Below are positions 23,079 to 30,848 of a stretch of DNA of 64,000 nt, piece by piece. The translations under genes and the position numbers were made by a program. The notes under the pieces are model-generated. The model had not been told where the DNA came from, made no database searches, and was given only the letters and a program-made list of their open reading frames with translations. The stretch covers positions 34,697 through 98,696 of the forward strand of contig NZ_CALIZP010000090.1 of NCBI RefSeq assembly GCF_938028825.1. Reading direction: 5' to 3'. The first letter of the stretch is position 1, and every line of letters starts with the position of its first letter. Source of the stretch: an uncultured Cardiobacterium sp. (GTDB lineage Bacteria; Pseudomonadota; Gammaproteobacteria; Cardiobacteriales; Cardiobacteriaceae).

Positions 23079-24974
23079 TCAGGTCTTGTCGTTTTCTGCC
23101 GCTTGCAGCGCTTCGGCAGCGGTGAGCCAGTCCGCTTCTGCCCGGGCAAGGGCTTGCTGGGCGGCGCTTTCGGCGGCAAGGGTTTCTTTCAGGCGGTCTT
23201 TGTTGGCAGCGTCGTAAAGCGCAGCGTCAGCGAGGGCGGTTTTGTGTTTCGCCAGGGCTTTTTCAGCAGTCGCGACGGCTTTTTCAGCGGCTTCGAGCGC
23301 CTGTTTGAGCGGGCGCAAACGGCTGCGGCGCTCGGCATCAAGGCGTTTTTGTTCCTGGCGGTTGGGGGTGCTGTCGGTATTTGTGGTGTTTTTGGTAGCA
23401 GCGCTGTTTTGTTCGTTGAGGTAGCGGTGATAGTCGTCGAGGTCGCCGTCGAAAGGTTGCAATTTGCCGTCAGCGACGAGGCGAAATTCGTCACAGGTGG
23501 CGCGCAGCAGGCTGCGGTCGTGCGAGATGATGAGCATGGCGCCGTCGTAGTTTTGCAGCGCCAGGGTGAGGGCATCGCGCATGGCGAGGTCGAGGTGGTT
23601 GGTAGGTTCGTCAAGCAGCAGCAGGTTCGGGCGCTGCGCGATGATGAGGGCGAGGGCAAGGCGCGCTTTTTCGCCGCCTGAGTTGCGCCCGACCGGGGCA
23701 TCGGCTTTGTCGCCGTGGTAACCGTAACCGCCGAGGTAGTTGCGGTGCTCTTGTTCGGTTTTATCCGGCTGGATTTGTTGCAGGTGCCAGAGGGCGCTGT
23801 TTTCGCCGCGCAAGGCGTCGATTTGGTGCTGGGTGAAGTAGCCGATGCGGGTGTTTTTGTGGGTGTCGATGCTCCCGGCAAGCGGCGGCAGGACGCCGGC
23901 AAGTCCTTTCATCAGGGTACTTTTGCCCGCGCCGTTGCGCCCGAGGATGCCGATGCGCGCATCGGCGGCGATGCGCAGGCGGATGCCGCTGAGGATGGGT
24001 TTGCCGCCGTAGCCGAGGGCGAGGGCGTCTGCATTCAGCATGGGGTTGGGGTGGTGTTCGGCGCTCTGGAATTGCAGGCGGTAATCGGCTTCCGGCGGCG
24101 GGGGCGGGGCGGCGTCGAGTTTTTCGAGGGCTTTGAGGCGGCTTTGTGCTTGCCGCGCTTTGGTCGCTTTGGCGCGGAAGCGGTCGATGTAGGCTTGCAG
24201 GTGGGCGCGGCTGCGCGCCTGTTTTTGGTATTCGGCGTCGGCTTGCAGGCGTTGTTCGTGGCGCAGGCGTTCAAAGTCGCTGTAATTGCCGGTGTAGGCA
24301 GTGAGGCGCTGGTTTTCGATGTTGAGGATGCGGGTGCAGAGGGCGTCAAGGAATTCGCGGTCGTGAGCGATGATGATTTGGGTGACGGGCAGGGTTTTGA
24401 GGTAGTCCTGCAACCAGATGATGGCGTCAAGGTCGAGGTGGTTGGTGGGTTCGTCGAGTAGTAAGAGTTCAACCGGGGCGATGAGAGCGCGGGCGAGGTT
24501 GAGGCGCATCCGCCAGCCGCCGGAGTAGCTGGCGACAGAGCGCTGTTGTTCGTCCGGCGGGAAGCCGAGACCAGCGAGGAGTTCGCTGGCACGCGCGGGT
24601 TGGGCGTAGCCGTCGCAAGCGGCGAGTTGTTCGTGCGCTTTGGCAATGGCGTGACCGTCGCCGCTCGCTTCGGCGGCAGCGATAGCGGCAAGGGCAGCCT
24701 GGTAGGGGGCATGTCCGGCGAGGACGTAGTCATGGGCGCTGTCGGGCAGCGCCGGGGTTTCCTGGGCGACACTGGCGATGCGCCAGTCGGGCGGCAGGCG
24801 GTAGTTGCCGCTGTCGGGTTCGAGATCGTGGCGCAGGAGGGCGAGCAGGGTGCTTTTGCCGCTGCCGTTGCGACCGGTGAGGCCGACGCGCTGGCCGGGG
24901 TGAATGCGGGCATCGGCGTCTTCGATGAGGTTTTTGCCGTTGCGCGACAGGGTGAGGTGGTTGAGTTCGATCAT
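23079..24974 (-). CDS. yheS: ABC-F family ATPase, YheS type
   Basis: A 631-residue soluble protein with two ABC domains and no membrane segments, thought to act on the ribosome. Walker A motifs are GRNGSGKST (about 35) and GRNGAGKST (about 340), with ABC signatures YSGGWRMRLNLA and NSGGEKARLALA. The linker contains the conserved AHLQAYIDRFRAKATKARQAQSR. The C-terminal charged coiled coil (about 525-630) matches the ~637-residue E. coli YheS end to end. The start is placed at MIELNHL (24974) because its ATG overlaps the upstream stop as ATGA and E. coli YheS starts at the same point. A longer start at 24989 is possible. Confidence 0.92.
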   Translation of the reverse strand: MIELNHLTLSRNGKNLIEDADARIHPGQRVGLTGRNGSGKSTLLALLRHDLEPDSGNYRLPPDWRIASVAQETPALPDSAHDYVLAGHAPYQAALAAIAAAEASGDGHAIAKAHEQLAACDGYAQPARASELLAGLGFPPDEQQRSVASYSGGWRMRLNLARALIAPVELLLLDEPTNHLDLDAIIWLQDYLKTLPVTQIIIAHDREFLDALCTRILNIENQRLTAYTGNYSDFERLRHEQRLQADAEYQKQARSRAHLQAYIDRFRAKATKARQAQSRLKALEKLDAAPPPPPEADYRLQFQSAEHHPNPMLNADALALGYGGKPILSGIRLRIAADARIGILGRNGAGKSTLMKGLAGVLPPLAGSIDTHKNTRIGYFTQHQIDALRGENSALWHLQQIQPDKTEQEHRNYLGGYGYHGDKADAPVGRNSGGEKARLALALIIAQRPNLLLLDEPTNHLDLAMRDALTLALQNYDGAMLIISHDRSLLRATCDEFRLVADGKLQPFDGDLDDYHRYLNEQNSAATKNTTNTDSTPNRQEQKRLDAERRSRLRPLKQALEAAEKAVATAEKALAKHKTALADAALYDAANKDRLKETLAAESAAQQALARAEADWLTAAEALQAAENDKT

Positions 24975-25528
24975 GGTGCGGTCAGCCATTCTATGCCCGG
25001 CAGTTCGCCGAGCGCTTGCGGAAAGAGGTAGTCGCCGCCGAGGAGCGGCAAGTCGATGTGGCGCCAGCGCGCGTGGATATCGGGACGCAGGATGGTGAGG
25101 GCATCGTGGATGAGGGTGGTGCAGTAGTTGGGGTTCTTTTCGCGGGGAACAAGGCGGAAGGGTTCGCCGAGACGCGCGGCGGCCTGGGTGGCGATGGCAC
25201 GGCGTTCGTCTGCACTCAAAAAGGCGGGGCGAGCGACAGCGGTTTTGTCGGCGATTGCCGGCGCGGTGTAGGCGGCGTAATCGCTTTCGATGATTTGGTT
25301 CGGGTGGGTGGGGTCGTCGTCGGTGGTGGCGTGGGTGATGCGGACTGTCGGTTCAACGGCGGTCACGATGCCGATATGGGAGTGTTCGCCGTGGTCGATC
25401 TCGCGGATGATGGCACTTTCGCGGCCAGTGCCGGCGCGGAATACCCAATCGCCCACGGCGATATCAGGCGGGGGGTCGGCAGCAAGGGCGGCAAGCGGCA
25501 GGAGGAGGAGCAGGAAGATGCGGGGCAT
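24971..25528 (-). CDS. YiiX/YebB-like NlpC/P60-superfamily cysteine hydrolase, exported
   Basis: 185 residues with a clear signal peptide (MPRIFLLLLLPLAALAAD). The mature part follows the permuted papain-like fold of the YiiX group: GDWVFRAGTGRESAIIREI, the catalytic His in HSHIGIV, and Cys in NPNYCTTLIHDAL. These proteins cleave amide or ester bonds, possibly on peptidoglycan or lipids, but YiiX itself has no proven substrate. The start at 25528 is chosen for the signal peptide. Its stop overlaps the ATG of yheS (ATGA), so the two are translated together. Confidence 0.82.
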   Translation of the reverse strand: MPRIFLLLLLPLAALAADPPPDIAVGDWVFRAGTGRESAIIREIDHGEHSHIGIVTAVEPTVRITHATTDDDPTHPNQIIESDYAAYTAPAIADKTAVARPAFLSADERRAIATQAAARLGEPFRLVPREKNPNYCTTLIHDALTILRPDIHARWRHIDLPLLGGDYLFPQALGELPGIEWLTAP

Positions 25529-25565
25529 GGTGTGTTTTGGGCGGCTTGCGCCGCCCGTTATTGTC

Positions 25566-26039
25566 TCAGTTGGGGGTGACTTTCCAGCCTTGTGGGGTTT
25601 TGCTGAGCGTGAAGGTCTCGCTACCAACCTCTGCGGTGGCACCGTCTTTTCTTTCGGCCTTCATGGTGACCACAACTTTGGCCTCGGTTTTCTTAGCATT
25701 GGTATAGGTGACTTCTCCCGCGTTAACGTGGATTTTGCCGTCATTTTCTTTGAGCGTTTTCTGTATGCCGGCGGCTTCGCTGACAATCATGTTTTTGAGC
25801 TGTTGTGTCAGTTGATTGACGTTTTTTTGGTATTCGGCTTCGCCCATTTCTTTTTTCAGCTGCGCGCTTTCTTCCGGGGTAATAATTTGCATGTGGCTGA
25901 TGGCGGTATCGGCGTCGCCTTGCAGCAGGGCGGAGCCGAAAGCGGCGGCGACTGTGCCCGGGTCGTCGTTTGCTGCGGCATGAGCGAAGGTGATGAGGGC
26001 GGCAAGGCCGAGGATGAGGCTGCGGATAGTGTTTTTCAT
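25566..26039 (-). CDS. DUF4878-like exported small protein, paralogue 1
   Basis: 157 residues, signal peptide MKNTIRSLILGLAALITFAHA. The mature domain has the plan shared by all six neighbours: a helix starting near TVAAAFGSALLQGDADTAI, a variable middle helix, then E-V-T-Y-T-N-A-K-K-T-E-A-K-V-V-V-T and a closing GWKVTP. This cystatin/NTF2-like plan fits the DUF4878 lipoprotein family. No lipobox Cys is present, so it should be free in the periplasm. It is the most diverged copy and last in the array. Function unknown. Confidence 0.72.
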   Translation of the reverse strand: MKNTIRSLILGLAALITFAHAAANDDPGTVAAAFGSALLQGDADTAISHMQIITPEESAQLKKEMGEAEYQKNVNQLTQQLKNMIVSEAAGIQKTLKENDGKIHVNAGEVTYTNAKKTEAKVVVTMKAERKDGATAEVGSETFTLSKTPQGWKVTPN

Positions 26040-26078
26040 GGCGACTCTTTGGTTTGGGATGGGATAGTGTCTTGAGGT

Positions 26079-26501
26079 TTAGTGCAGTTGTATTTTCCAG
26101 CCTTTGTCTGTCTTGATGAGGTCGAGCGTCTCCTTATCTTCTTCAGTTTTGCCGCTTTTATCGCTCATCTTGAGGGTGACAGGGACTTTCGCTTCAGTCT
26201 TGGCTGCATTGGTATAGGTGGGTTCGCCGCTGACGACGGTGATGCTGCCACCTTCTTTTTTAATTTCTTCACGCAATTCCATCGATATCACACCAAGTTT
26301 ACCGCGCATGACTTGTTCGGTGATGCCCTGTTGCTCGGCTTCGGGCGGCAGATAGGTGACGGCGGCAGCTTTACTGGCATCACCGTTAATGAGGGATTCG
26401 AAGAAGGTTTGCGCGGTTTCTTTCGGGCCTGCGGCGGCGTAGGCGATCGTTGCAGCAGCGGCGGTAAGGCCAAGCAGCAGGGTGCGGATGAGTTTTTTCA
26501 T
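26079..26501 (-). CDS. DUF4878-like exported small protein, paralogue 2
   Basis: 140 residues from the ATG at 26501 (MKKLIRTLLLGLTAAAATIAYAAAG), preceded by GGAG. Conserved blocks: GPKETAQTFFESLINGDASK, a middle YLPPEAEQ, EPTYTNAAKTEAKVPVTL and a closing TDKGWKIQLH. A signal peptidase I site is likely after AYA, with no lipobox. Two lysine-rich stretches near the C-terminus (MSDKSGKTEEDKE) distinguish it from its neighbours. No catalytic motif seen. Confidence 0.72.
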   Translation of the reverse strand: MKKLIRTLLLGLTAAAATIAYAAAGPKETAQTFFESLINGDASKAAAVTYLPPEAEQQGITEQVMRGKLGVISMELREEIKKEGGSITVVSGEPTYTNAAKTEAKVPVTLKMSDKSGKTEEDKETLDLIKTDKGWKIQLH

Positions 26502-26539
26502 GGGATTACTCCTGGTAAATGAAGGGATGGTTAACGGGG

Positions 26540-26980
26540 TTAGGTGTCGGGTTTCAGCACTTTCCACGTGCCGTCTTCTTTGATGAGCAGGATTTCGGCG
26601 TCACGGCGGGCTTTTTTGCCGCTGATGTGCTTGTAGAGGGTAACGGCAATTTTGGCTTCGCTCTTGGCAGCATTGGTGTAGGTGACTTTACCAACTTGGG
26701 CAGTGGGGATTTCACCTTCTTTTTGGGCCTCTTGCCGTACTTGAGTCATAAGCATGGCCATAGTTTTGCGGGCGGTGTCTTCGTTGATTCCTGCCTGTTT
26801 GGCTTCGGGCGGGATGGCGAGGTATTCGGCGGCTTTGGCAGGATCGCCCTGGAAGAGTTCGTCGAAGAAGGTTTGGGTGATTTTTTGCGCGGCTTCGGCC
26901 TCTTTGTCGATTTTTTCGCCACAAGCGGTGAGCAAAGCGGTAAAGAGGATGAGAGCCAGGGCGCGGATGATTTTTTGCAT
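26540..26980 (-). CDS. DUF4878-like lipoprotein, paralogue 3
   Basis: 146 residues with a lipobox (MQKIIRALALILFTALLTACGEK; Cys20), so probably lipid-anchored. Domain blocks: KITQTFFDELFQGDPAKAAEY, AIPPEAKQAGI, GKVTYTNAAKSEAKIAVTLY and the end GTWKVLKP. The residues after Cys are Gly-Glu, not Asp, which favours the outer membrane under the Lol rule. It sits between two non-lipidated copies, so lipidation has been gained or lost within the array. Confidence 0.74.
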   Translation of the reverse strand: MQKIIRALALILFTALLTACGEKIDKEAEAAQKITQTFFDELFQGDPAKAAEYLAIPPEAKQAGINEDTARKTMAMLMTQVRQEAQKEGEIPTAQVGKVTYTNAAKSEAKIAVTLYKHISGKKARRDAEILLIKEDGTWKVLKPDT

Positions 26981-26995
26981 CGTGATTCCTTGCGG

Positions 26996-27415
26996 TTATT
27001 GCAGGTTTATTTTCCAGCCGTTATCGGTCTTGATCAGGTCTAATGTGTCGCTTTCTCCCCCGCTTTTACCGCTTTTCGGCTTTTTTAGGGTAATGGCGAC
27101 TTTGGCCGCTGTTTTGTCGCTGCTGGTGTAGGTGATATCGCCGACTTCGGCAGTAGGGATGCCGCCTTCTTTTACCGCCTGTTCTCTCCTCATCGTGATG
27201 AGCTCAATAATCTGGTTCTTGAGCATGGCTTCATCGATGCCTTGTTGTGCGGATTCCTGGATGACTTCCGGTGAGAGGTAGATGAGTTCAGCCGCCTTAT
27301 CGGCATCGCCAGCAAAGAGTTCGTGGAAGAAGGTCTGCGCAGTTTCTTTCGGGCCGTCGGCGGCATGAGCGATGCTGGCGAGGAGGGCCGTAAAGGCGAG
27401 GAGGAGCTTTTTCAT
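26996..27415 (-). CDS. DUF4878-like exported small protein, paralogue 4
   Basis: 139 residues from the ATG at 27415 (MKKLLLAFTALLASIAHAAD), with a type I signal peptide and no Cys. Conserved blocks: GPKETAQTFFHELFAGDADKAAELIYL, then GDITYTSSDKTAAKVAITL and DNGWKINLQ. It is closest to paralogue 2 in the first block. About 16 bp separates it from paralogue 3, so the two very likely share a transcript. Confidence 0.72.
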   Translation of the reverse strand: MKKLLLAFTALLASIAHAADGPKETAQTFFHELFAGDADKAAELIYLSPEVIQESAQQGIDEAMLKNQIIELITMRREQAVKEGGIPTAEVGDITYTSSDKTAAKVAITLKKPKSGKSGGESDTLDLIKTDNGWKINLQ

Positions 27416-27463
27416 AACGGATTCCTTAAATGAAAAATAAAGGGGGCGCTGACGCGCCACGGC

Positions 27464-27886
27464 TTACAGCTTGATTTTCCAGCCTTTATCCGTCTTGATG
27501 AGCACAAAGTCCTGTTTTCTGGCGCTTTCTTGGCCATCTTTTTGTGTTTTCAGGATAACGGCAATCTTGGCCTCGGTTTTATCGGCATTGGTATAGCTGA
27601 CTTCACCGATTTCGGCTTTGAGTACGCCGCCTTCTTTCTTCATTTTGTCTCGCGCCGCGATGATCATCATGCTGAGTTTGCTTTTGGCGGCTTCTTCGCT
27701 CATGTCTTTTTGCGAGATTCTTTTCATGGTTTCCGGCGGGAGATAGACGAGTTCAGCGGCCTTGTTGACATCGCCGTCGATCATTTCGCTGAAGAAGGTC
27801 TTGGCGGTTTTCTCCGGGCCATCGCCGCAGGCGGTAAGAATGGCGGCGAAGAAGACGAGGGTGAGGGTCTGAATGAGTTTTTTCAT
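27464..27886 (-). CDS. DUF4878-like lipoprotein, paralogue 5
   Basis: 140 residues from the ATG at 27886. The leader MKKLIQTLTLVFFAAILTAC is nearly identical to that of paralogue 6, with the lipobox Cys at residue 20. Blocks: GPEKTAKTFFSEMIDGDVNK, ELVYLPPETMK, EVSYTNADKTEAKIAVIL and TDKGWKIKL. The near-identical leader and first helix mark paralogues 5 and 6 as the most recent duplicates in the array. Confidence 0.75.
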   Translation of the reverse strand: MKKLIQTLTLVFFAAILTACGDGPEKTAKTFFSEMIDGDVNKAAELVYLPPETMKRISQKDMSEEAAKSKLSMMIIAARDKMKKEGGVLKAEIGEVSYTNADKTEAKIAVILKTQKDGQESARKQDFVLIKTDKGWKIKL

Positions 27887-27930
27887 GTGGATTCCTTGTT
27901 GCAAGAGAAGTGGCGCTTGCGCGCCACAGG

Positions 27931-28341
27931 TTACATTTTGATTTTCCAACCTTTATCGGTCTTGATCAGATTGACTTTGTTGCTTTGTTCCTGGTCTTTG
28001 TCGCCTTGTTTGCCTTTGAGGGTGACGGTAACGCTGGCTTCAGTCTTGTCGGCGTTGAGGTAGGTGACTTCACCAGTGCTGACGCTGATTTTGCCGTCTG
28101 ACTTTTTAATCTGCTGCTGCATTTCTGCCGCTGCCATGGAGAGCTTGCCTTTCATGGCTTCCTCAGTCATGCCGGCTTGTGCGGCTTCTGGCGGCAGATA
28201 GACGAGCTCAGCGGCTTTGCTGGCATCCCCGCTGAACAGTTCTTCAAAGAAGGTCTTGGCGGTTTTGTCCGGGCCGTCGCCGCAGGCAGTAAGAATGGCA
28301 GCGAAGAAGACGAGGGTAAGGGTCTGGATGAATTTTTTCAT
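27931..28341 (-). CDS. DUF4878-like lipoprotein, paralogue 6
   Basis: 136 residues, first gene of the array. Leader MKKFIQTLTLVFFAAILTAC with the lipobox Cys at residue 20, then GDGPDKTAKTFFEELFSGDAS, ELVYLPPEAAQAGM, EVTYLNADKTEASVTVTL and TDKGWKIKM. Any shared promoter should lie in the ~100 bp upstream, but I could not pick a convincing one. The role of the family is unknown; a stress-induced envelope protein or inhibitor-like fold is possible. Confidence 0.75.
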   Translation of the reverse strand: MKKFIQTLTLVFFAAILTACGDGPDKTAKTFFEELFSGDASKAAELVYLPPEAAQAGMTEEAMKGKLSMAAAEMQQQIKKSDGKISVSTGEVTYLNADKTEASVTVTLKGKQGDKDQEQSNKVNLIKTDKGWKIKM

Positions 28342-28400
28342 GGGTTCTCCAATTGAGTTAAAGAGATGCCGTGAGGCACGCGAAGTGTACGGATTTGGCC

Positions 28401-28428
28401 AAAAGGCTGCCCGATTTTTTCGGGCGGC
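28401..28428 (-). terminator. Probable terminator of the exported 28.4-29.1 kb protein gene
   Basis: On the minus strand GCCGCCCGA-AAAAA-TCGGGCAGC (one mismatch), then CTTTT. It isolates the upstream gene from the DUF4878 array. Confidence 0.5.
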
Positions 28429-28442
28429 AAGCGGTTATTCGC

Positions 28443-29135
28443 TCAACGCACCGCCCTGCCCTGCTCTAATCCCCGGCGAAACGCCTGTAATGCTGCCGCA
28501 TCCGCCGCGTCTGCCGGCGGGATCAACGCCTCCGGCCAGTCAGCGGGATTATCACTGCTCTGCAACAGCGGTTTGAGGCGCGCCTGCGCCCAGCGTCCGC
28601 CCGCCCGGCTATCATCGGCAACGGCGTACACATCAGCCACCCCCGCCTGCCGGGCGGTTTCGTGCAGTAACTGCGTCAGCACCATGCGCTGCGCCGCCGC
28701 ATCGCCCGCATCCGGCAACGCCGCCTGCAAGATGCCGAGGTAGCAGCCCAGCGTGCGCGCCCGGCGGTAATCCCCGTCTGCCGTATTGAAATAAGCGGCG
28801 GCATCCTGCCTGCCGTCCATGCCCAACAGTAGGTGCGCCAGTATCCGCGCCGGTGGCAGCACATTGCCTTCGCGCAGCAATGCCCCGCTCCACAAACGCA
28901 GCGTCCGTCCGTCGTTTTCCGGCTTCTCGCAGAGGAGTTCCAGCACCGTGGCATCGTTGACCTGTAACGACGCGCTGACATGCGTCACTACCTGACGGCT
29001 GCCCCGCGCCAATTCCGGCGCCTTACGGCGGATGTTTTCCAGACGCGACTGCGCATCCACCCTCAGGCTGTCGTCGGCGGCAAAGGCGGGAAGGCACGCC
29101 GCAAAGCATGTGGACAAAAGCCATAATTTCTTCAT
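28443..29135 (-). CDS. Exported protein of unknown function
   Basis: 230 residues from the ATG at 29135, with a signal peptide (MKKLWLLSTCFAACLPAFAAD). The mature part is mainly alpha-helical with Ala/Leu-rich segments (LPPARILAHLLLGMDGRQDAAAYFNT, RTLGCYLGILQAALPDAG). It has no lipobox and no motif I recognise. A TACAAT box on the minus strand near 29170 and divergence from rlmH suggest its own promoter. The longer frame from 29189 lacks a signal sequence at its start and is less likely. Confidence 0.6.
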   Translation of the reverse strand: MKKLWLLSTCFAACLPAFAADDSLRVDAQSRLENIRRKAPELARGSRQVVTHVSASLQVNDATVLELLCEKPENDGRTLRLWSGALLREGNVLPPARILAHLLLGMDGRQDAAAYFNTADGDYRRARTLGCYLGILQAALPDAGDAAAQRMVLTQLLHETARQAGVADVYAVADDSRAGGRWAQARLKPLLQSSDNPADWPEALIPPADAADAAALQAFRRGLEQGRAVR

Positions 29136-29268
29136 TATCAATATGCTCCGAAAAAGAAAGCGCGCTATTGTAGCGCCATTGTTTATCATCGCTTATGCCG
29201 TTTTTCCGCTTCCCGCCGCACAGGAAAACCGGCATGACTGCAAGCATTACCGCGTTGGAGAGCCACTT

Positions 29269-29739
29269 ATGCACATCGAACTTATCGCCGTCGGGCAGAA
29301 AATGCCGGACTGGGTCAATCACGGCTTTGCCGACTATGCCGCCCGCTTCGCCGGCGATCTCTCCCTCGGCCTCAGCGAAATTCCCCTGCAAAAACGTGGC
29401 AGTGCCGGCCAGCTTGCCGCCGCGCAGCAAAAAGAAGCGGCACAGATCAAGACCTCCTTGCAAGGCAGCGACCGCATCATCACCCTCGACATTCCCGGCC
29501 GCGAGTACACGAGCGAGGCGCTTGCCGCCCGCCTGCAACACTGGCAGGAAAATAGCCGCCGCATCGCACTCATCATCGGCGGCCCGGAAGGGATCACGGC
29601 GGAAATCAAGGCACTGGCCGATGAAAGCTGGTCGCTCGGCAAGCTGACCCTGCCGCACCCACTGGTGCGTATCATCGTCGCCGAGGCGCTGTACCGCGCC
29701 TGGAGCATCAACCGCCACCATCCCTATCACCGCGCCTGA
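29269..29739 (+). CDS. rlmH: 23S rRNA (pseudouridine1915-N3)-methyltransferase
   Basis: 156 residues (155 in E. coli). A SPOUT methyltransferase that modifies pseudouridine 1915 of 23S rRNA on 70S ribosomes. Diagnostic parts: MHIELIAVGQKMPDWVNHGF, RIITLDIPGREYTS, the SAM-binding knot LIIGGPEGIT and the C-terminal YRAWSINRHHPYHR. GGAG is 10 nt before the ATG at 29269. It is usually next to rsfS, but here it stands alone and is followed by a Correia-like repeat. Confidence 0.96.
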   Translation: MHIELIAVGQKMPDWVNHGFADYAARFAGDLSLGLSEIPLQKRGSAGQLAAAQQKEAAQIKTSLQGSDRIITLDIPGREYTSEALAARLQHWQENSRRIALIIGGPEGITAEIKALADESWSLGKLTLPHPLVRIIVAEALYRAWSINRHHPYHRA

Positions 29740-29841
29740 TAGAGGCGTTGCAAGCAGGAATGATGCGGTGTTCCCGCCGCCGTACTATTCATACTGCCTG
29801 CGGCACGCCGCCTTGTCTCATTCCTGTTTGACACGACTATA
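29738..29841. repeat. Correia-like element with one degraded end
   Basis: About 104 bp, in the same layout as the 32889 copy, read inverted. The core CCGTACTATTCATACTGCCTGCGG and the end CATTCCTGTTTGACACGACTATA are intact. The rlmH-proximal end has decayed to ATAGAGGCGTTGCAAGCAGG. It touches the rlmH stop codon. Confidence 0.7.
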
Positions 29842-29973
29842 CCCATCCGCGCAGCGTCAGAATCATGGCCGACGGCGACCCTATTTTGGGGCATCCCCGC
29901 CGCTTCCCCTTCACGCCATGCCGCGTACGCCGCAGCGCCCCCGGCGGGCGGCGACAAAAGCGGCGCACCCCCA

Positions 29974-30002
29974 TTCACAACAGGCGGCAAATCCCGTATG
30001 AT
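29974..30002 (+). promoter_or_regulatory. Probable promoter of tRNA-Ile2
   Basis: TTCACA (29974-29979), 17 bp, TATGAT (29997-30002), followed by a GC-rich discriminator and the tRNA 14 bp later. Confidence 0.5.
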
Positions 30003-30015
30003 TCGCGCCTCTTGC

Positions 30016-30092
30016 GGGCCTGTAGCTCAGTCGGTTAGAGCAGGCGACTCATAATCGCTTGGTCGGGGGTTCAAGTCCCTCCGGGCCTACCA
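30016..30092 (+). tRNA. tRNA-Ile2 (CAU, lysidine-modified)
   Basis: 77 nt with encoded CCA. Anticodon loop CTCATAA gives CAT. The anticodon arm AGGCGACTCATAATCGCTTGG matches what I recall of E. coli ileX and not elongator tRNA-Met (ACATCACTCATAATGATGGG). It should therefore be the minor isoleucine tRNA converted by TilS to read AUA, although automatic tools often call it Met. Confidence 0.85.
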
Positions 30093-30108
30093 GTATTACT
30101 TCCTATAA

Positions 30109-30138
30109 AAGCCGTTTGTTTCCGCAAACGGCTTTTTT
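30109..30138 (+). terminator. Terminator of tRNA-Ile2
   Basis: AAGCCGTTTG-TTTCC-GCAAACGGCTT followed by TTTT. Confidence 0.85.
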
Positions 30139-30280
30139 CTTTGCGGTTTTTCCGGTTTCTGCTGTCGTTTACTTCCGCCTGTTTCTGCGCGAGACAGGGC
30201 GGTATCAAAGGGAAGAAATATCGGCATCTCACCGGTTGCAGCCAGAACCGGACAAAAGCCGATAGCGCCCACCATGCTTG

Positions 30281-30345
30281 ATAAGCAGGATTGAGACAAG
30301 GCAGCGCGCCAACACCGTATCAGTCCTATTTGAAACAGCTATACC
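30281..30345. repeat. Truncated Correia-like element (one end)
   Basis: AAGCAGGATTGAGACAAGGC, then CGCCAACACCGTATCA, then a TTTGAAACAGCTATA end. The internal GTACTAT core is missing, so it is an internally deleted copy of about 65 bp. Confidence 0.6.
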
Positions 30346-30371
30346 ACGCACGAAGGTCTGGTCATGGCTGG

Positions 30372-30399
30372 AAAAGTTTGGGCGGACCGAAGTCCGCCC
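30372..30399 (-). terminator. Possible terminator of the OsmC operon
   Basis: GGGCGGAC-CGAA-GTCCGCCC hairpin at 30380-30399. On the minus strand it is followed by AAACTTTTCC, a weak T-run. Suitable position 30 nt after the OsmC-like stop. Confidence 0.4.
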
Positions 30400-30428
30400 T
30401 GTGCCGTTCGCTTTTCCCGCGATGGGCA

Positions 30429-30836
30429 TCAGTTGTCGTAATGAAAGCGCATGGTCTGTTTGAGCCCGGCGGGCAGGCTGTTCGCGACCGGGCAATGGCG
30501 CGCGGCGGTTTCGATGACGTTGCGGGTGTCGGCATCCAGCGCGCCGCTCAGGTGGAAATCGATGATGATTTCGCTGACGCGCAGCGGGTCGTTCGCCATG
30601 TTTTTACCGACGTCGGCGCTGACGGCGAGGTTTTCGATGCCTTGTGCCGCCGCTTTTTTCGCCATTTGTGTCAGACAGCAGAAGGCGAGCGCGGCGGCAA
30701 AGTGGTCAAGCGGCGAGAATTGTTCGCCCTTGCCGCCGCTGCCTGCGGGCGCGTCGCTTTCGACGGCGGCCCGGTTGTCGTGGCGGGTGGCGCGGTTTCT
30801 CAGGCCGCCGAGGTGTTCGACATGAATGGTGTGCAT
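30429..30836 (-). CDS. OsmC/Ohr-family peroxiredoxin-like protein
   Basis: 135 residues. The two redox cysteines of the family are in place: Cys53 or Cys54 (ALAFCCLTQM) and Cys115 (RHCPVANSL). Short OsmC members reduce organic hydroperoxides with lipoyl or thiol donors. The doubled Cys at 53-54 is slightly unusual. It is closer to the YhfA-like OsmC group than to Ohr. Twelve nucleotides separate it from the upstream GDYXXLXY gene, so it is the third gene of that operon. Confidence 0.87.
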   Translation of the reverse strand: MHTIHVEHLGGLRNRATRHDNRAAVESDAPAGSGGKGEQFSPLDHFAAALAFCCLTQMAKKAAAQGIENLAVSADVGKNMANDPLRVSEIIIDFHLSGALDADTRNVIETAARHCPVANSLPAGLKQTMRFHYDN

Positions 30837-30848
30837 GGTGGTTCTCCG

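Noticed and set aside
30016..30092. Elongator tRNA-Met
   Set aside because: The anticodon is CAT, but the anticodon stem and loop context match tRNA-Ile2 (ileX), not elongator Met.
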